Below are positions 38,822 to 49,302 of a DNA stretch of 64,000 nucleotides, piece by piece. The DNA lies in the NCBI RefSeq assembly GCF_003012745.1, contig NZ_PXYK01000022.1, forward strand, positions 54,006 through 118,005. The letters are read 5' to 3'. The notes under the pieces were generated by a model that searched no databases, was not told the DNA's origin, and saw only the letters and a list, made by a program, of their open reading frames with translations. The DNA is from Kumtagia ephedrae. Its GTDB lineage: Bacteria > Pseudomonadota > Alphaproteobacteria > Rhizobiales > Rhizobiaceae. The stretch's first letter is position 1. Each line of letters opens with the position of its first letter. A program made the position numbers and the translations under genes.

Positions 38822-39813
38822 GCCGCCTCGCCGGCGCCGACGCGCGGGTCGAGCACGGCATAGAGGATGTCGACCGCCAGGTTGATGAGAACCACCAGCA
38901 CGGCGCTGACCAGGATGATGCCGAGCAGCAGCGGCGTGTCGCGGCCGGCCACCGCCTCCTGCGCCAGCCGGCCGAGCCCGGGAACCGAAAACAGGCTTTC
39001 GATGACGACGCTGCCGCCGAGCATCGCCGCAGATTGCAGGCCGAGCATGGTGACCAGCGGCAGCAGCGCGTTGCGCGCCACATGGCCGATGACGATGCGG
39101 CGGCGCGGCAGGCCGCGGGCGCGGGCGGCGAGCACGAAATCCATGCGCCAGGCCTCCGCCATGCCGGCGCGCATGACCCGCAGGTAGAGCGCCAGGTAGA
39201 TGAGGCCGAGGCTGGCGACGGGAAGGACCAGATGCCGACCGATGTCGAGGGCGCGGTCCAGCCCCTGCTTGCCCGACGCGATGGTCTCGATGCCGCTCAC
39301 CGGGAACCAGCGCAGTTGCACGGAAAACAACACCGTCAGCACGAGGCCGAGCCAGAAACCGGGCACGGCATAGAGGGCGAGCGAGCCGATCGACAGCAGG
39401 CGATCCCGAAAACTGCCCGGGCGTGAGCCGGCAAGGATTCCGAGCAGCGAGCCGAGTGAAAACGATAGCGCCGTGGCGCTGCCCATCAGCAGCAGCGTGT
39501 TGGGCAGCCGCTCCAGCACCACGTTGAGCACCGGCCGCGAAAAGGTGACGGAACGGCCGAGATCGAGCTGCGCGAGCGACCAGACATAGAGGCCGAAGCG
39601 GGCGAGCGGCGAGCGGTCGAGACCCCAGGCCTTTCTGAGCTCCTCGATCATGCCGGCATCGCCGCCGGTCGACACGACATAGGCGTCCACCGCATCCCCC
39701 GGTGCTGCCTCGAGCAGGAAGAAGCCGCCGACAATGACGATCGCCAGGACCGCGACGGCGCCCACAAGGCGGCGCAGGATGACGGCGCGGACGCGGTTCA
39801 TGAGGGCGCTCAC
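38818..39813 (-). CDS. Peptide/nickel-type ABC transporter permease (DppB-like)
   Basis: The 331-residue inner-membrane protein starts with a membrane segment near VILRRLVGAVAVLAIVIVGGFF, followed by a periplasmic stretch, then five more segments. The EAA loop reads DFVLAARARGLPRRRIVIGHVARNALLP, and VVIESLFSVPGLGRLAQEAVAGRD is the typical DppB C-terminal motif. ATG 39813 is used, although ATG 39801 is possible. It follows the substrate-binding protein gene by 49 bases. Confidence 0.95.
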
Positions 39814-39862
39814 CTCAGGAATTCAGCATCCGCGACGCCGGTATGCAAGCATTTGTCACAGA

Positions 39863-41476
39863 TTACGCACCGAGCCAGGTGTCCGCCCAGTTGGAGACCA
39901 CCCAGCGCGGATTGTTGGCGATGTTGCCGACCGATTCGTGCGCGACGCTGACGAAACCCCATTCGGCGACGTTGATCAGCGGCAGGTCCTCGGCGACGAG
40001 CTTCTGGAATTCGCGATAAAGGGCGATGCGGGCCTCCGGATCGATCGTCTCCGACGCTTTGGCGATGAGGGCGTCGATGGCCTCGTTCCTGTAGCCGCCC
40101 TGGTTGGAGAAGGGCACGCCGTCCGGCAAGCCGCTCTGCACGAGGATTGTGGTGGAGATCGCCGGATCGACGCGGAAGACCGGCGGGGCCACCGCAAGAT
40201 CGAAGGCATGGTCGGTGTAGACGGCCTTCTGATGCGCTGCGGCGTCGTTGTTGACGATCTCGGCATCGATGCCGACCACGGCGAGCGCCTGGCGCAGATA
40301 GTCGCCGAACTGCCGCGTCTCGTTGAAATAGGGGGCCGGCAGCAGCTTCAGCGAGAAGCGCTTGCCGTCGCCGCCGCGCGGATAGCCGGCCTCTTCGAGC
40401 AGCGCATCGGCCCTGGCGGGATCGAAGGCGTAGAGCGGCACCTCGTCGGTATAGAAGGTCTTGCTGTTGAGCGGCACCGGGCCGGTCGAGGCGGTGGCGT
40501 AGCCGAGGAAGATGGTGTCGACGACGAACTTCCTGTCGATCGCATGGGCGATGGCCTGGCGGACCTTGCGGTCGGCGAGTTCCTTGCGGCGGTGGTTGAT
40601 CTCGACGACGAGCTGATAGGTGAGATCCTCATAGCCGCGCGACACCACCTTGAGGCCGGGGACCTCGGCGATGCGAGCGAGGTCGGCGAGCGGCACGGCC
40701 GAGAAGGCGGCAAGATGGATCTCCTCCGCCTCGAGCGCGCCGGCGGCGGCGGCGCGATCGGGCAGGACGCGGTAGACGATCTCGTCGAGAAGCGGCAGGT
40801 CCTTGTCCCAATAGGACGCATTCCGCTCCAGCCGGTAATATTCGCCAGGCTTGTGCTCGGCGAAGCGGAACGGGCCGGTGCCGATCGGCGCGGTGTTGGC
40901 CGGGTTGTCGGCGATCTCGCCCTGCTCGTAGACATGCTTCGGCAGCACGCTGGTCAGCGGCGGCAGAGCGTTGCGGATGAGCTGGAACGGCGTCGGCTTG
41001 GAGAAGCGGAAGACGGCGGTATGCTCGTCCGGCGTGTCCACCGACTCCAGGTCCTTGAAGACGACGCGGCCGAGATTCTGCAGCGGCTTCCATACGTTGA
41101 GCGCCGAGAAGGCGACATCGGCCGAGGTGAAGGGTTTTCCGTCGTGCCAGGTGACGCCCTCGCGCAGCCGGAAGGTGACGGACAATCCGTCGTCGGAACC
41201 TTCCCAGCTCGTCGCCAGCCGCGGGACCAGACCGTCGGCGCCGTCAAAGGAGGCTTCGGCGAGCGGCTCCACCACCTTGCTCGCCACGAAGAACACGCCG
41301 TTGGAGGCGACCATCGCCGGATTGAGGTTGCGCGGCTCCGAATCGGCGGCGACGATCAGGCGCCCACCCTTCTTCGGCGTCTCCTGCGCCCGCAGATGGG
41401 CCGGCAAGGCGGTGGAGGCGAGCAGCGCGGCCGAGCCGGACAGCAGCGAACGTCTCGAGAGCGGGAGAAGGGGCAT
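39863..41476 (-). CDS. Extracellular solute-binding protein, family 5 (peptide/nickel ABC)
   Basis: The 537-residue periplasmic protein is first of the five-gene operon. The N-terminus MPLLPLSRRSLLSGSAALLAS has a twin-arginine-like SRRSLL signal with cleavage after LRAQ. Family SBP_bac_5 features are PRLATSWEGSDDGLSVTFRLREGVTWHDGKPFTSADV, GTGPFRF and DRKVRQAIAHAIDR. ATG 41476 is chosen because it places the signal at the start; an in-frame GTG at 41512 gives 12 extra residues. The ligand is not predictable. (Fragments quoted are discontinuous.). Confidence 0.95.
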   Translation of the reverse strand: MPLLPLSRRSLLSGSAALLASTALPAHLRAQETPKKGGRLIVAADSEPRNLNPAMVASNGVFFVASKVVEPLAEASFDGADGLVPRLATSWEGSDDGLSVTFRLREGVTWHDGKPFTSADVAFSALNVWKPLQNLGRVVFKDLESVDTPDEHTAVFRFSKPTPFQLIRNALPPLTSVLPKHVYEQGEIADNPANTAPIGTGPFRFAEHKPGEYYRLERNASYWDKDLPLLDEIVYRVLPDRAAAAGALEAEEIHLAAFSAVPLADLARIAEVPGLKVVSRGYEDLTYQLVVEINHRRKELADRKVRQAIAHAIDRKFVVDTIFLGYATASTGPVPLNSKTFYTDEVPLYAFDPARADALLEEAGYPRGGDGKRFSLKLLPAPYFNETRQFGDYLRQALAVVGIDAEIVNNDAAAHQKAVYTDHAFDLAVAPPVFRVDPAISTTILVQSGLPDGVPFSNQGGYRNEAIDALIAKASETIDPEARIALYREFQKLVAEDLPLINVAEWGFVSVAHESVGNIANNPRWVVSNWADTWLGA

Positions 41477-41609
41477 CGTGGCGGTCCTTGCTGGGCGGTT
41501 CGTCTGCGTCAATTAGCCAGAATAGCCCGGCCGCCCACAAGGGGCGAGAACGGAAATGTCGTTGAGGCAGCCGCGGCAGGAACGCGGTTGCGCACGCGGG
41601 ACGGCCCGA

Positions 41610-42443
41610 TCAGCGGACAACGTGCCTGTCCGGCTCCAGCAACCGCCTTCCGGCAGCGTCACGCAGCATAAGGTCGCCGAGCGCCACGAAAGAAGGATTG
41701 GCGAAATCGGCTTGGCCGGGCCGGTTGCGATTGCCATAGGTGAGCGGAATGCCGTCGACGGTCATGGTCATGCCGCCGGCAGCCCGCAGGATGGCGTCGC
41801 CGGCGGCCGTGTCCCATTCCATGGTGCGGCCGAAACGCGGGTAGAGATCGGCCTCGCCGCAGGCGACCAGGCAGAATTTCAGCGACGAGCCGCGCGACAC
41901 CAGCGCCTCGACGTCGAAGCGCTTCAGCCATTCGATGGTGTCCTCGGCGCAGTTGACGCGGCTGCCGACGACAGCCAGGCGCGTCGGCGCAGGGCGGGTG
42001 ACGATGCGGCGCAGCGGCCCGGCAAGGCCGTGCTCGACGTCGGCGCGCCAGGCCTCGTTGCCGGCGGCGGCGAAGACCAGGCCGAGCGCCGGCGCATGGA
42101 TCATGCCCATGACCGGACGGCCGCCTTCGATCAGGGCGATGTTGACGGTGAACTCGCCGTTGCGCTGGATGAATTCGCGGGTGCCGTCCAGCGGGTCGAC
42201 CAGGAAGAATCGTTCCGCCGTGCGCGGCACGCGACCGGCGGCTGCTTCCTCCTCGGCGACCACGGGAATGCCGGCGCATTCAGCCGCCAGTCCCCGCAGG
42301 ATCACGGCCTCGGCGCGATGATCGGCTTCGGTAACCGGCGAGCCGTCGGTCTTGCGGCGGTGGCCGAACGCCCCGTCGGCATAGACCGCCATGATTTCGC
42401 GGCCGGCCGCGAGGCCGATGTCGATCAGGGTTTTTGGGGTCAC
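41610..42443 (-). CDS. cysQ: 3'(2'),5'-bisphosphate nucleotidase CysQ
   Basis: CysQ removes the 3'-phosphate from PAP made during sulfate activation. The 277-residue inositol-monophosphatase-fold protein has the metal-binding EADHRAE, GIPVVAEEEAAAG, the diagnostic DPLDGTREFIQRNGEFTVNIALIE and WDTAAGDAILRAAGG. DPLDGTREF, rather than DPIDGT, and the FIQRNGEF stretch favour CysQ over plain inositol monophosphatase. It is separated by 133 bases from the ABC operon and lies 111 bases after the metallopeptidase gene. Confidence 0.94.
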   Translation of the reverse strand: MTPKTLIDIGLAAGREIMAVYADGAFGHRRKTDGSPVTEADHRAEAVILRGLAAECAGIPVVAEEEAAAGRVPRTAERFFLVDPLDGTREFIQRNGEFTVNIALIEGGRPVMGMIHAPALGLVFAAAGNEAWRADVEHGLAGPLRRIVTRPAPTRLAVVGSRVNCAEDTIEWLKRFDVEALVSRGSSLKFCLVACGEADLYPRFGRTMEWDTAAGDAILRAAGGMTMTVDGIPLTYGNRNRPGQADFANPSFVALGDLMLRDAAGRRLLEPDRHVVR

Positions 42444-42554
42444 GCGAGAGTGTCCGATCGGGTCCGTTGCTGTCTGCCGCTATAGCATTGCGCACCCGGA
42501 AATCCACGAGGATCGCATGCCGGTCGTGAAGCGGGCTCAAGGTTGAGGGATGCG

Positions 42555-42977
42555 CTATTCGACGCTTTCCTCGATCTTTTCCATGTCGTCGTCGGAAAGG
42601 CCGAAATGATGGCCGATCTCGTGGATCAGCACATGGTTGACGATCGAGCCCAGCGTCTCCTCGTTCTCGGCCCAATAATCGAGGATGGCGCGGCGGTAGA
42701 GCGTCACCCGGTTCGGACCTTCGCCGGTCGCCGGGTTCCAGCGTTCGGCGATGCCGCGGCCCTCGAACAGGCCGAGCAGGTCGAACGGCGTTTCCAGCGA
42801 GAGGTCGTCCATGATCTCCTCGGTGGGGAATTCGGCGATCTGGATGATCACCTCGCCCGTCAGCTTGCGGAATTCTTGCGGAAGATGCGCATAGGCCTCC
42901 AGCGCCAGAAGCTCGAATTCCTCCATGGAGGGCGAAAGCTGGTCATGCCAGGCGCGGGTCTGATAGATGCGGGCCAT
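42555..42977 (-). CDS. Small zincin-like metallopeptidase (DUF1025 type)
   Basis: The 140-residue protein carries the HExxHxxGxxD zinc motif as HEIGHHFGLSD near the C-terminus, preceded by VNHVLI. It belongs to the minimal MMP-like metallopeptidase family PF06262. No signal peptide, so cytoplasmic. ATG 42977 starts MARIYQTRAWHDQ. It is divergent from the imuA operon with a LexA box in the shared gap; the box is closer to imuA. Confidence 0.93.
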   Translation of the reverse strand: MARIYQTRAWHDQLSPSMEEFELLALEAYAHLPQEFRKLTGEVIIQIAEFPTEEIMDDLSLETPFDLLGLFEGRGIAERWNPATGEGPNRVTLYRRAILDYWAENEETLGSIVNHVLIHEIGHHFGLSDDDMEKIEESVE

Positions 42978-43119
42978 TTCCTGTCCTTTCGGGCGCATAT
43001 AGCCTTTTGGCCCGCGGGTTTCGAGGCTTTTGCGCGGGAACCGGAGAAAAGCGCCAGCCCAGAGGAATAAATTCTTGCAGAGTCTGCTTGACTCCCGGGA
43101 GGCGCTCTGGAATCTATTA

Positions 43120-43134
43120 GAACATAACAGGAAC
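43120..43134. promoter_or_regulatory. LexA (SOS) box upstream of imuA
   Basis: GAAC-ATAACAG-GAAC is an exact GAAC-N7-GAAC, the alphaproteobacterial LexA operator. It ends 24 bases before the imuA ATG (43159) and supports SOS control of the imuA-imuB-dnaE2 cassette. Confidence 0.88.
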
Positions 43135-43158
43135 AATGTCGGTCGGAAGTTTATCGTC

Positions 43159-44124
43159 ATGGCAGCGCATGCCGTGGCGCAGGATCTCGTTCGCACCCTG
43201 CGCCATCAAATCGCGAAGATCGAGGGACGTCTGGCCGAACGCCTCGACGAGCGGCAGGAGGCGGCTTCTCAGGAGCTGGATGCCACAGGCGGCAAGGACA
43301 TGCTCCCCATCGGCGTGCAGCGCCTGGATGCGGCCCTCGGCGGCGGACTTCCCGCCAGCGGCCTTGCCGAAATCCACGGCCATGCCAGCCGCGATGCCGG
43401 CGCGGCCGCCGGTTTCGCGCTGGCGCTCGTGCGCCTGCTGGCGCAGGAGAAGGGCGTCCGGCCCCTGCTCTGGGTCGGCACGGCGGACATCTTCCGGGAG
43501 GCGGGCCGGCCCTATGCGCCGGGGCTGACCGCACGTTTCGGCCTGTCGCCGGAAAACCTTCTCGTCGCCGAAGCCGAAAAGCTCACCGACGTGCTGTGGA
43601 TCGCCGAGGAGGCCGCGCGTCTCGATGCCTTCCAGGCCGTCCTGCTCGAAATCCGCGGCAATCCGCCGGTGCTCGACCTCACCGCGACGCGGCGCCTGCA
43701 CCGGCGCGCCCTGCTTGCCGGGCTGCCGCTCTTCCTCGTCCGCGCCGCCGGCGAACCGGAACCGACGGCGGCACCGCTGCGCCTCACCGTCGCGGCGGCG
43801 CCGGCGGCACCGCGGCTTACCCTGGCGGGCCCTCTCGCCGGCTCGATCGGCCCGCCGGCCTTCCGGGTGACGATCGGCAAGAGCCGGACCGCAATTCACG
43901 CCGCCTTCACCCTGGAGTGGATCGATGATGCCTTTCGCGAAAGACGGAAGCACTCCGCAACGGATACTGTCCCTGTGGTTCCCCTACCTCCCCGCGGACC
44001 GGCTGTTGCGGCAGCGGCTGGGAAAGGCCTGGCGGGCGCAGGGGCACGGCGGGACGCAGCCGCTGGTGTTCAGCCGGCTGGAGAGCAATACGCGGCGCAT
44101 CGCCGCCTTCGACGCACGGGCTAG
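43159..44124 (+). CDS. imuA: ImuA, SOS mutagenesis RecA-like protein
   Basis: ImuA is the RecA-related partner of ImuB and DnaE2 in SOS-induced mutagenesis. The 321-residue frame starts MAAHAVAQDLVRTLRHQI and has QRLDAALGGGLPASGLAEIHGHASRDAGAAAG, a RecA-core-like region with a degenerate Walker A. The last 66 residues (from about 43925) overlap the imuB start region by 200 bases and are low-complexity Ala/Arg/Pro, so they may be an out-of-frame extension after loss of the native stop. ATG 43159 is chosen because it lies after the LexA box. Confidence 0.9.
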   Translation: MAAHAVAQDLVRTLRHQIAKIEGRLAERLDERQEAASQELDATGGKDMLPIGVQRLDAALGGGLPASGLAEIHGHASRDAGAAAGFALALVRLLAQEKGVRPLLWVGTADIFREAGRPYAPGLTARFGLSPENLLVAEAEKLTDVLWIAEEAARLDAFQAVLLEIRGNPPVLDLTATRRLHRRALLAGLPLFLVRAAGEPEPTAAPLRLTVAAAPAAPRLTLAGPLAGSIGPPAFRVTIGKSRTAIHAAFTLEWIDDAFRERRKHSATDTVPVVPLPPRGPAVAAAAGKGLAGAGARRDAAAGVQPAGEQYAAHRRLRRTG

Positions 44125-45508
44125 GGAGCTGAAGCTCAGGATCGGCATGGGCATCGCCGAGGCGCGCGCCATCCATCCGGCGATCGAGGTCGTCGAGGCG
44201 GATGGCGCGGCCGACCGGCGGCTGCTCGAAAGCCTTGCCGATTGGTGCGACCGCTACACCCCGCTGGTGGCACTCGACGACGAGGACGGGCTGTTCCTCG
44301 ACATCACCGGCTGCGCGCATCTGTTCGGCGGCGAGCGCGCCATGCTGGACGACCTGCTCGGCCGCTTCTTCCATCAGGGTTTCGACGTGCGCGCCGGCCT
44401 TGCCTCGACGGCCGGGGCTGCCTGGGCGGCGGCGCGCTTCGGCGGTGCCACGGTGGTCGGGCCCGGCGAGGAGGAGGACCTGCTGGCGCCCTTGCCGCTG
44501 GCGGCGCTGCGGCTGGAACCGGAGACGCGCGCCCTTCTCGAAAGCGTCGGGCTGCGCACCTCGGGCGCCATCATGGCCGCGCCGCGGGCGCCGCTGGTGC
44601 GCCGGTTCGGCAAAAAGGTGGTGCTGAGGCTCGACCAGGCGCTGGGGCGGGTGCAGGAAACCATCTCGCCGCGGCTGCCGGTTCCATCGCTCTCGGCCGA
44701 GCGGCCGCTCGCCGAGCCGATCGGCCTGCTGGACGACATCGAGATGATGGTGGCGCTGCTGGCAAGGCAGTTGAAGAGGGATCTGGAGCGGCGCGGCGAA
44801 GGCGCCGAGCGGCTGCAGCTGCATCTGTTCCGGGTCGACGGGGCCGTGAGCCGGATCATGGTGGGCAGTTCGCGCCCGCTGCGCGAACCCGGGCTGATCC
44901 AGAGACTCTTCCACGAAAAATTGACTGCGCTCGCAACGGACATCGACGCGGGTTTCGGTTTCGACCTGATCAGGCTGTGCGTGCTGGCGGCGGCACGCCT
45001 CGATCCCGCACAGGCCGATCTCGACGGGACCATGGCGGACGCCGCCGGCGACATCGCGCTTTTCGCCGACCGGGTGCGCGCCAAGCTCGGCGACGAGGCC
45101 ATCCGCAGGCCGCGCCTCGTGGAAAGCCATCTTCCGGAGCGGGCAGCGGCGGCAGTTCCCTTCTCCAGCCTGCCCGATGATGCAAGAACGGCGATCCGTC
45201 AGCCGGCTGTCGGAAAGGAGCGCCCGCTCCGCGTCTTCGACCAGCCCGAACATGTCGAGATCACCGCTGCCGAGGTGCCGGAGGGACCGCCGCTGCGGTT
45301 CCGCTGGCGACGGGTGTCCTATCGCGTGGTGCGCGCGGAGGGACCGGAGCGCATCGCGCCGGAATGGTGGCGCGAGGCGGAGAAGAGCGAGACGCGCGAC
45401 TATTTCCGCATTGAGGACGAGGAGGGCCGCCGCTACTGGCTCTATCGGCAGGGTCTTTACGGTGCGACGACAGCGCCGCGCTGGTTCATGCAGGGGATCT
45501 TCGCATGA
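43925..45508 (+). CDS. imuB: ImuB, Y-family DNA polymerase-like (inactive)
   Basis: ImuB is a catalytically inactive Y-family polymerase homologue that links DnaE2 to the beta clamp in translesion synthesis. The 527-residue protein has the N-terminal [29 protein letters not shown], and finger/thumb regions. The N-terminal DxD-type catalytic motif of DinB is not visible, consistent with loss of activity. The start is ambiguous: ATG 43925 lies 200 bases inside imuA, but the family-like part begins near 43960. dnaE2 overlaps its end by four bases. Confidence 0.92.
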   Translation: MMPFAKDGSTPQRILSLWFPYLPADRLLRQRLGKAWRAQGHGGTQPLVFSRLESNTRRIAAFDARARELKLRIGMGIAEARAIHPAIEVVEADGAADRRLLESLADWCDRYTPLVALDDEDGLFLDITGCAHLFGGERAMLDDLLGRFFHQGFDVRAGLASTAGAAWAAARFGGATVVGPGEEEDLLAPLPLAALRLEPETRALLESVGLRTSGAIMAAPRAPLVRRFGKKVVLRLDQALGRVQETISPRLPVPSLSAERPLAEPIGLLDDIEMMVALLARQLKRDLERRGEGAERLQLHLFRVDGAVSRIMVGSSRPLREPGLIQRLFHEKLTALATDIDAGFGFDLIRLCVLAAARLDPAQADLDGTMADAAGDIALFADRVRAKLGDEAIRRPRLVESHLPERAAAAVPFSSLPDDARTAIRQPAVGKERPLRVFDQPEHVEITAAEVPEGPPLRFRWRRVSYRVVRAEGPERIAPEWWREAEKSETRDYFRIEDEEGRRYWLYRQGLYGATTAPRWFMQGIFA

Positions 45509-48500
45509 GCACGCAGCCTGCAAGGTCTCATCAGCCGGCTTCGCCGCATTATGTCGAGTTCGGCGTGCAGTCGAATTTTTCCTTCCTGCGCGGCGCGTCC
45601 AGCCCGGAGGAGCTGGTGGTCGCGGCATGCGCTCTCGGACACGCCGGCATGGGGCTTGCCGACCGCAACTCCGTCGCCGGCGTGGTCCGCGCCTGGAGCC
45701 GGTCGAAACTCATCAAGCTGTCGGAAGAGGACGAACCGGTTTCACTGGCTTATCATCCCGGCTGCCGGCTGGTTTTCGGGGACGGCACGCCGGACATCCT
45801 TGCCTATCCGCAGGATCGGGAGGGTTGGGGACATCTCTGCCGCCTGCTCACCCAGGCGAACATGCGCGAGGAAAATCCGAAAGGCGCGACGCTCCTCGAA
45901 CTGGGCGATCTGCTCGAATGGGGCGACCGGATGTCGCTTGCAGTGCTGCCCGACCTGTCGCCCGCAGCCGATGATCCGCTTGCGCTGCTTCGCCGGCTCA
46001 AGGCGCGCTTCGCCAGCAATTTTTGGCTGGCCGTCGCTCCCGACTATGGCGGTGACGATCGATTCCGGATCGAGCAGGCTGCGGCAATTGCGGCATCGGC
46101 GGGGCTTCGGCTGATGGCGACGAACGACGTGCTCTATCACTCGGCCAGCCGGCGCCCGCTGCAGGATGCGCTGACCGCCATAAGGCTCAATGTCCCGATC
46201 GGCGAGGCCGGCTTCGCGCTTTCCGCCAATGCCGAACGCCACATGAAGCCGCCGGCCGAGATGGCACGCCTGTTCCGCCGCTATCCCGAGGCCCTGGCCG
46301 AAACGCTGCGGTTCGCGCAAAGCCTGTCCTTTTCTCTGAAGGAACTGCAGCACAATTACCCGGAAGAGACCACCGAGGAGGGAGTAGACCCGCAAACCGA
46401 ACTGGAAAGATTGACCTGGGAGGGAGCAGGGAAACGCTATCCCGACGGTGTTCCGGACAAGGTCGCCGGCCTGATACGGCATGAGCTGGGGATCGTCGGC
46501 GAAAAGAAATATGCCCGGTATTTTCTGACTGTCCGCGACATCGTCCGGTTTGCCCGCGAGGAAGCCAAGGTGCTTTGCCAAGGGCGCGGCTCGGCGGCGA
46601 ATTCAGTCATCTGCTATTGTCTCGGCATCACCGAGGTGAACCCCAACCTAACGGAGGTTCTGTTCGAGCGCTTCGTGTCGACGGAACGCGACGAACCGCC
46701 CGACATCGACGTCGATTTCGAACACGAGCGGCGCGACGAGATCATCGCCTACATCTACAGGAAATACAGCGAGAAACGCACCGCCCTTGCGGCTGCCGTG
46801 GTCTGCTATCGCGGCCGCTCGGCCATGCGCGAGGTCGCCAAGGCCATGGGCCTGTCCGACGACGTGCGCGGCGCGCTGTCGGGATCGATCTGGGGCTGGT
46901 CGTCGTCCGAGCTCGGCGACAAGGAGGCGAAGGCCGGCGGCCTCGACAGGGCCGAGCCGTTGACCCGGCACGTGATCGCGCGCGCCAACGAGATCATGGG
47001 CTTCCCGCGCCATCTCTCACAGCATGTCGGCGGCTTCGTCATCACCCGGGACCGGCTCGACGAGATCGTGCCCATCGTCAAGACGGCGATGGAGGAACGC
47101 AAGATGGTCGAATGGGACAAGGACGATCTCGACGCGGTCGGTATCCTCAAGGTCGACGTGCTGGCGCTCGGCATGCTGACCTGCCTCAAGCGAGCCTTTG
47201 CCCTGCTCGAGGAACATTACCGGTTGCGCGACCGCCATGGCCGGCTGCTGACGCTCGACACCATGCCCAAGGAGGACCCGCGCGTCTACGACATGATCTG
47301 CCGGGCCGATACGCTGGGCGTGTTCCAGATCGAGTCGCGGGCCCAGATGTCCATGCTCCCGCGGCTGCGGCCGCGAAAATTCTACGATCTGGTCATCGAG
47401 GTGGCGATCGTCCGCCCCGGTCCGATCCAGGGCGACATGGTGCATCCCTATCTGCGGCGGCGGATGGGCATCGAGAAGGTGGATTATCCGAGCCCGGAGC
47501 TGAAGAAGATCCTTGTCCGGACTTTGGGCGTGCCGCTGTTTCAGGAACAGGCGATGAAGATCGCCATCGACGCCGGCGGCTTCTCTCCGGGCGAGGCGGA
47601 TCAATTGCGCCGTGCGATGGCGACCTTCAAGCGCAATGGGACGATCGAGGAGTATGAAGCCCGAATGATCGAGGGGATGATCAAGAACGGCTACTCCAGG
47701 GATTTTGCACAGCGCTGCTTCAACCAGATAAAGGGCTTTGGCGATTACGGCTTTCCCGAGAGCCATGCGGCGTCTTTCGCGCTGCTCGTCTATGCCTCCT
47801 GCTGGTTCAAGACCTTCTATCCGGACGTCTTCTGCGCCGCGATCCTGAACTCGCAGCCGATGGGCTTTTACCGGCCTGCCCAGCTGGTGCGCGATGCGGA
47901 GGATCATGGCGTCGAGGTGAGGCCCGTCGACGTCAATCTTTCGGACTGGAGCTGCACGCTGGAGCGGGCCCGCTTCGATCCCGCGCGCATCATCGCCCGC
48001 CATGTCGAGATGCGCCGCGTGATCAGGACCATGAATGCCGTCCGCCTCGGCTTCAACCAGGTCAAGGGGTTGTCCGAGGATCGGATGGAGCGATTCCTCG
48101 ACAGGCGCGGGAGCGGCTATGAATCGGTGCGCGACGTGTGGCTGCGTTCCGGGCTCCATATCGAGGAGATCGAGAAGCTGGCACAGGCCGATGCGTTCGG
48201 GTCGCTCGGCCTCGACCGGCGCGCCGCTCTATGGGCGGTGCGGGCGCTCGACGGCAGGAGCGCGGCCGAACGGCTGCCCCTGTTCGACCGGCCGGAAATC
48301 CGGCTGGTCGACAACGAACCCAAAACCGTGCTGCCGGTCATGCCCGTCGGCGAACATGTGGTCCACGACTACCGTTCGCTCGGTCTGTCGCTGAAGGCCC
48401 ATCCGGTTTCATTCCTGCGCCGGCGTCTCGACCGGGCCGGCATCGTGCCCAATGAAAGGCTTGCGGCGGTGGAGAATGGCAGGCGCGTCTCCGTCGCCGG

Positions 48501-48894
48501 GCTGGTGCTGGTGCGTCAGCGGCCCGGCAAGGGCAATGCCATCTTCCTCACCCTGGAGGACGAGAAGGCGGTCGCCAACATCATCATCTGGGCACGCGAG
48601 TTCGAGCGGTTCCGGCCGGTCGTCATGGGCTCGAAATTCATCCGCGTCACCGGCAAGCTGCAGTCGGAGTCGGGAGTCGTCCACATCGTCGCCGAGCGCA
48701 TGGAGGACCTGTCTTCCTGGCTCGGCCTGCTGCTCGAAGGACCCGAAACGGGCTCTCCCCCTCCGGCTGCGGACCATGTCCATGCTCCCGAGGACAGGCC
48801 ACGAGCCCCGCCAAACCCCGCAAGATCGAAAACGCCGAGAATGATGGTGCAGGAGGTGCAGAAGGTCATGCCGAAGGGACGCAATTTTCAATAG
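45505..48894 (+). CDS. dnaE2: Error-prone DNA polymerase DnaE2
   Basis: DnaE2 is the C-family polymerase that performs SOS translesion synthesis with ImuA and ImuB. The 1129-residue protein has an N-terminal PHP domain ([22 protein letters not shown]), the polymerase core with [25 protein letters not shown], and [26 protein letters not shown], and a C-terminal OB domain. It lacks the DnaE1 clamp-binding tail. The TAG stop lies in a palindromic element. Translation overlaps imuB by four bases. (Fragments quoted are discontinuous.). Confidence 0.97.
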   Translation: MSTQPARSHQPASPHYVEFGVQSNFSFLRGASSPEELVVAACALGHAGMGLADRNSVAGVVRAWSRSKLIKLSEEDEPVSLAYHPGCRLVFGDGTPDILAYPQDREGWGHLCRLLTQANMREENPKGATLLELGDLLEWGDRMSLAVLPDLSPAADDPLALLRRLKARFASNFWLAVAPDYGGDDRFRIEQAAAIAASAGLRLMATNDVLYHSASRRPLQDALTAIRLNVPIGEAGFALSANAERHMKPPAEMARLFRRYPEALAETLRFAQSLSFSLKELQHNYPEETTEEGVDPQTELERLTWEGAGKRYPDGVPDKVAGLIRHELGIVGEKKYARYFLTVRDIVRFAREEAKVLCQGRGSAANSVICYCLGITEVNPNLTEVLFERFVSTERDEPPDIDVDFEHERRDEIIAYIYRKYSEKRTALAAAVVCYRGRSAMREVAKAMGLSDDVRGALSGSIWGWSSSELGDKEAKAGGLDRAEPLTRHVIARANEIMGFPRHLSQHVGGFVITRDRLDEIVPIVKTAMEERKMVEWDKDDLDAVGILKVDVLALGMLTCLKRAFALLEEHYRLRDRHGRLLTLDTMPKEDPRVYDMICRADTLGVFQIESRAQMSMLPRLRPRKFYDLVIEVAIVRPGPIQGDMVHPYLRRRMGIEKVDYPSPELKKILVRTLGVPLFQEQAMKIAIDAGGFSPGEADQLRRAMATFKRNGTIEEYEARMIEGMIKNGYSRDFAQRCFNQIKGFGDYGFPESHAASFALLVYASCWFKTFYPDVFCAAILNSQPMGFYRPAQLVRDAEDHGVEVRPVDVNLSDWSCTLERARFDPARIIARHVEMRRVIRTMNAVRLGFNQVKGLSEDRMERFLDRRGSGYESVRDVWLRSGLHIEEIEKLAQADAFGSLGLDRRAALWAVRALDGRSAAERLPLFDRPEIRLVDNEPKTVLPVMPVGEHVVHDYRSLGLSLKAHPVSFLRRRLDRAGIVPNERLAAVENGRRVSVAGLVLVRQRPGKGNAIFLTLEDEKAVANIIIWAREFERFRPVVMGSKFIRVTGKLQSESGVVHIVAERMEDLSSWLGLLLEGPETGSPPPAADHVHAPEDRPRAPPNPARSKTPRMMVQEVQKVMPKGRNFQ

Positions 48895-48929
48895 AGCATT
48901 TCCTGTTTTCGAAGCGACGGAACTGCTCT
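48893..48929 (+). repeat. Short palindromic element at the dnaE2 stop
   Basis: An imperfect 11-bp inverted repeat, AGAGCATTTCC and GGAACTGCTCT (one mismatch), encloses a 15-base loop. Together with the preceding T it gives TAG, the dnaE2 stop codon. It starts with the same TAGAGCA as the RIME ends. It could act as a weak terminator or RNA hairpin. Confidence 0.65.
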
Positions 48930-49069
48930 TCCCCTTGTCTTTCGCAATTCGGGCGGAAATCCCGCCGGAGTTGCTCCGGCAGCGCGAGCGGGAAGGCCAA
49001 CCATTCCGTCGCCTGCCAATGCCTGCCGCATTTACACTGAACGGAAGGAGGTGTCCGTCAAGAGAGGGC

Positions 49070-49288
49070 TCAGGGTTCTTTTCGCGGCCCATCGTCTTCG
49101 GACAGCGTCCGCGCCTCCGAGGGCAGCATCACCGGGATGCCGTCGCGAATGGGATAAGCGAGCTTCGCCGCGCGCGAGACGAGTTCGTCATGCTCCGCGT
49201 CGAAGCGCAGCGGGCCCTTGGTGAGCGGGCAGACCAGAAGCTCCAGAAGCTTTGGATCGATCCTGTTCCTGTCCGTCTCCTCGCGCAT
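49070..49288 (-). CDS. Trm112 family protein (UPF0434)
   Basis: The 72-residue protein begins [27 protein letters not shown], with a single CPL motif, and ends with the family [16 protein letters not shown]. Bacterial Trm112-like proteins are small zinc-ribbon-related partners, possibly of methyltransferases; the other zinc cysteines are not all present here. It lies 14 bases after the LON gene and is probably co-transcribed with it. Confidence 0.92.
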   Translation of the reverse strand: MREETDRNRIDPKLLELLVCPLTKGPLRFDAEHDELVSRAAKLAYPIRDGIPVMLPSEARTLSEDDGPRKEP

Positions 49289-49302
49289 CCGTCCCGGCCC
49301 AT

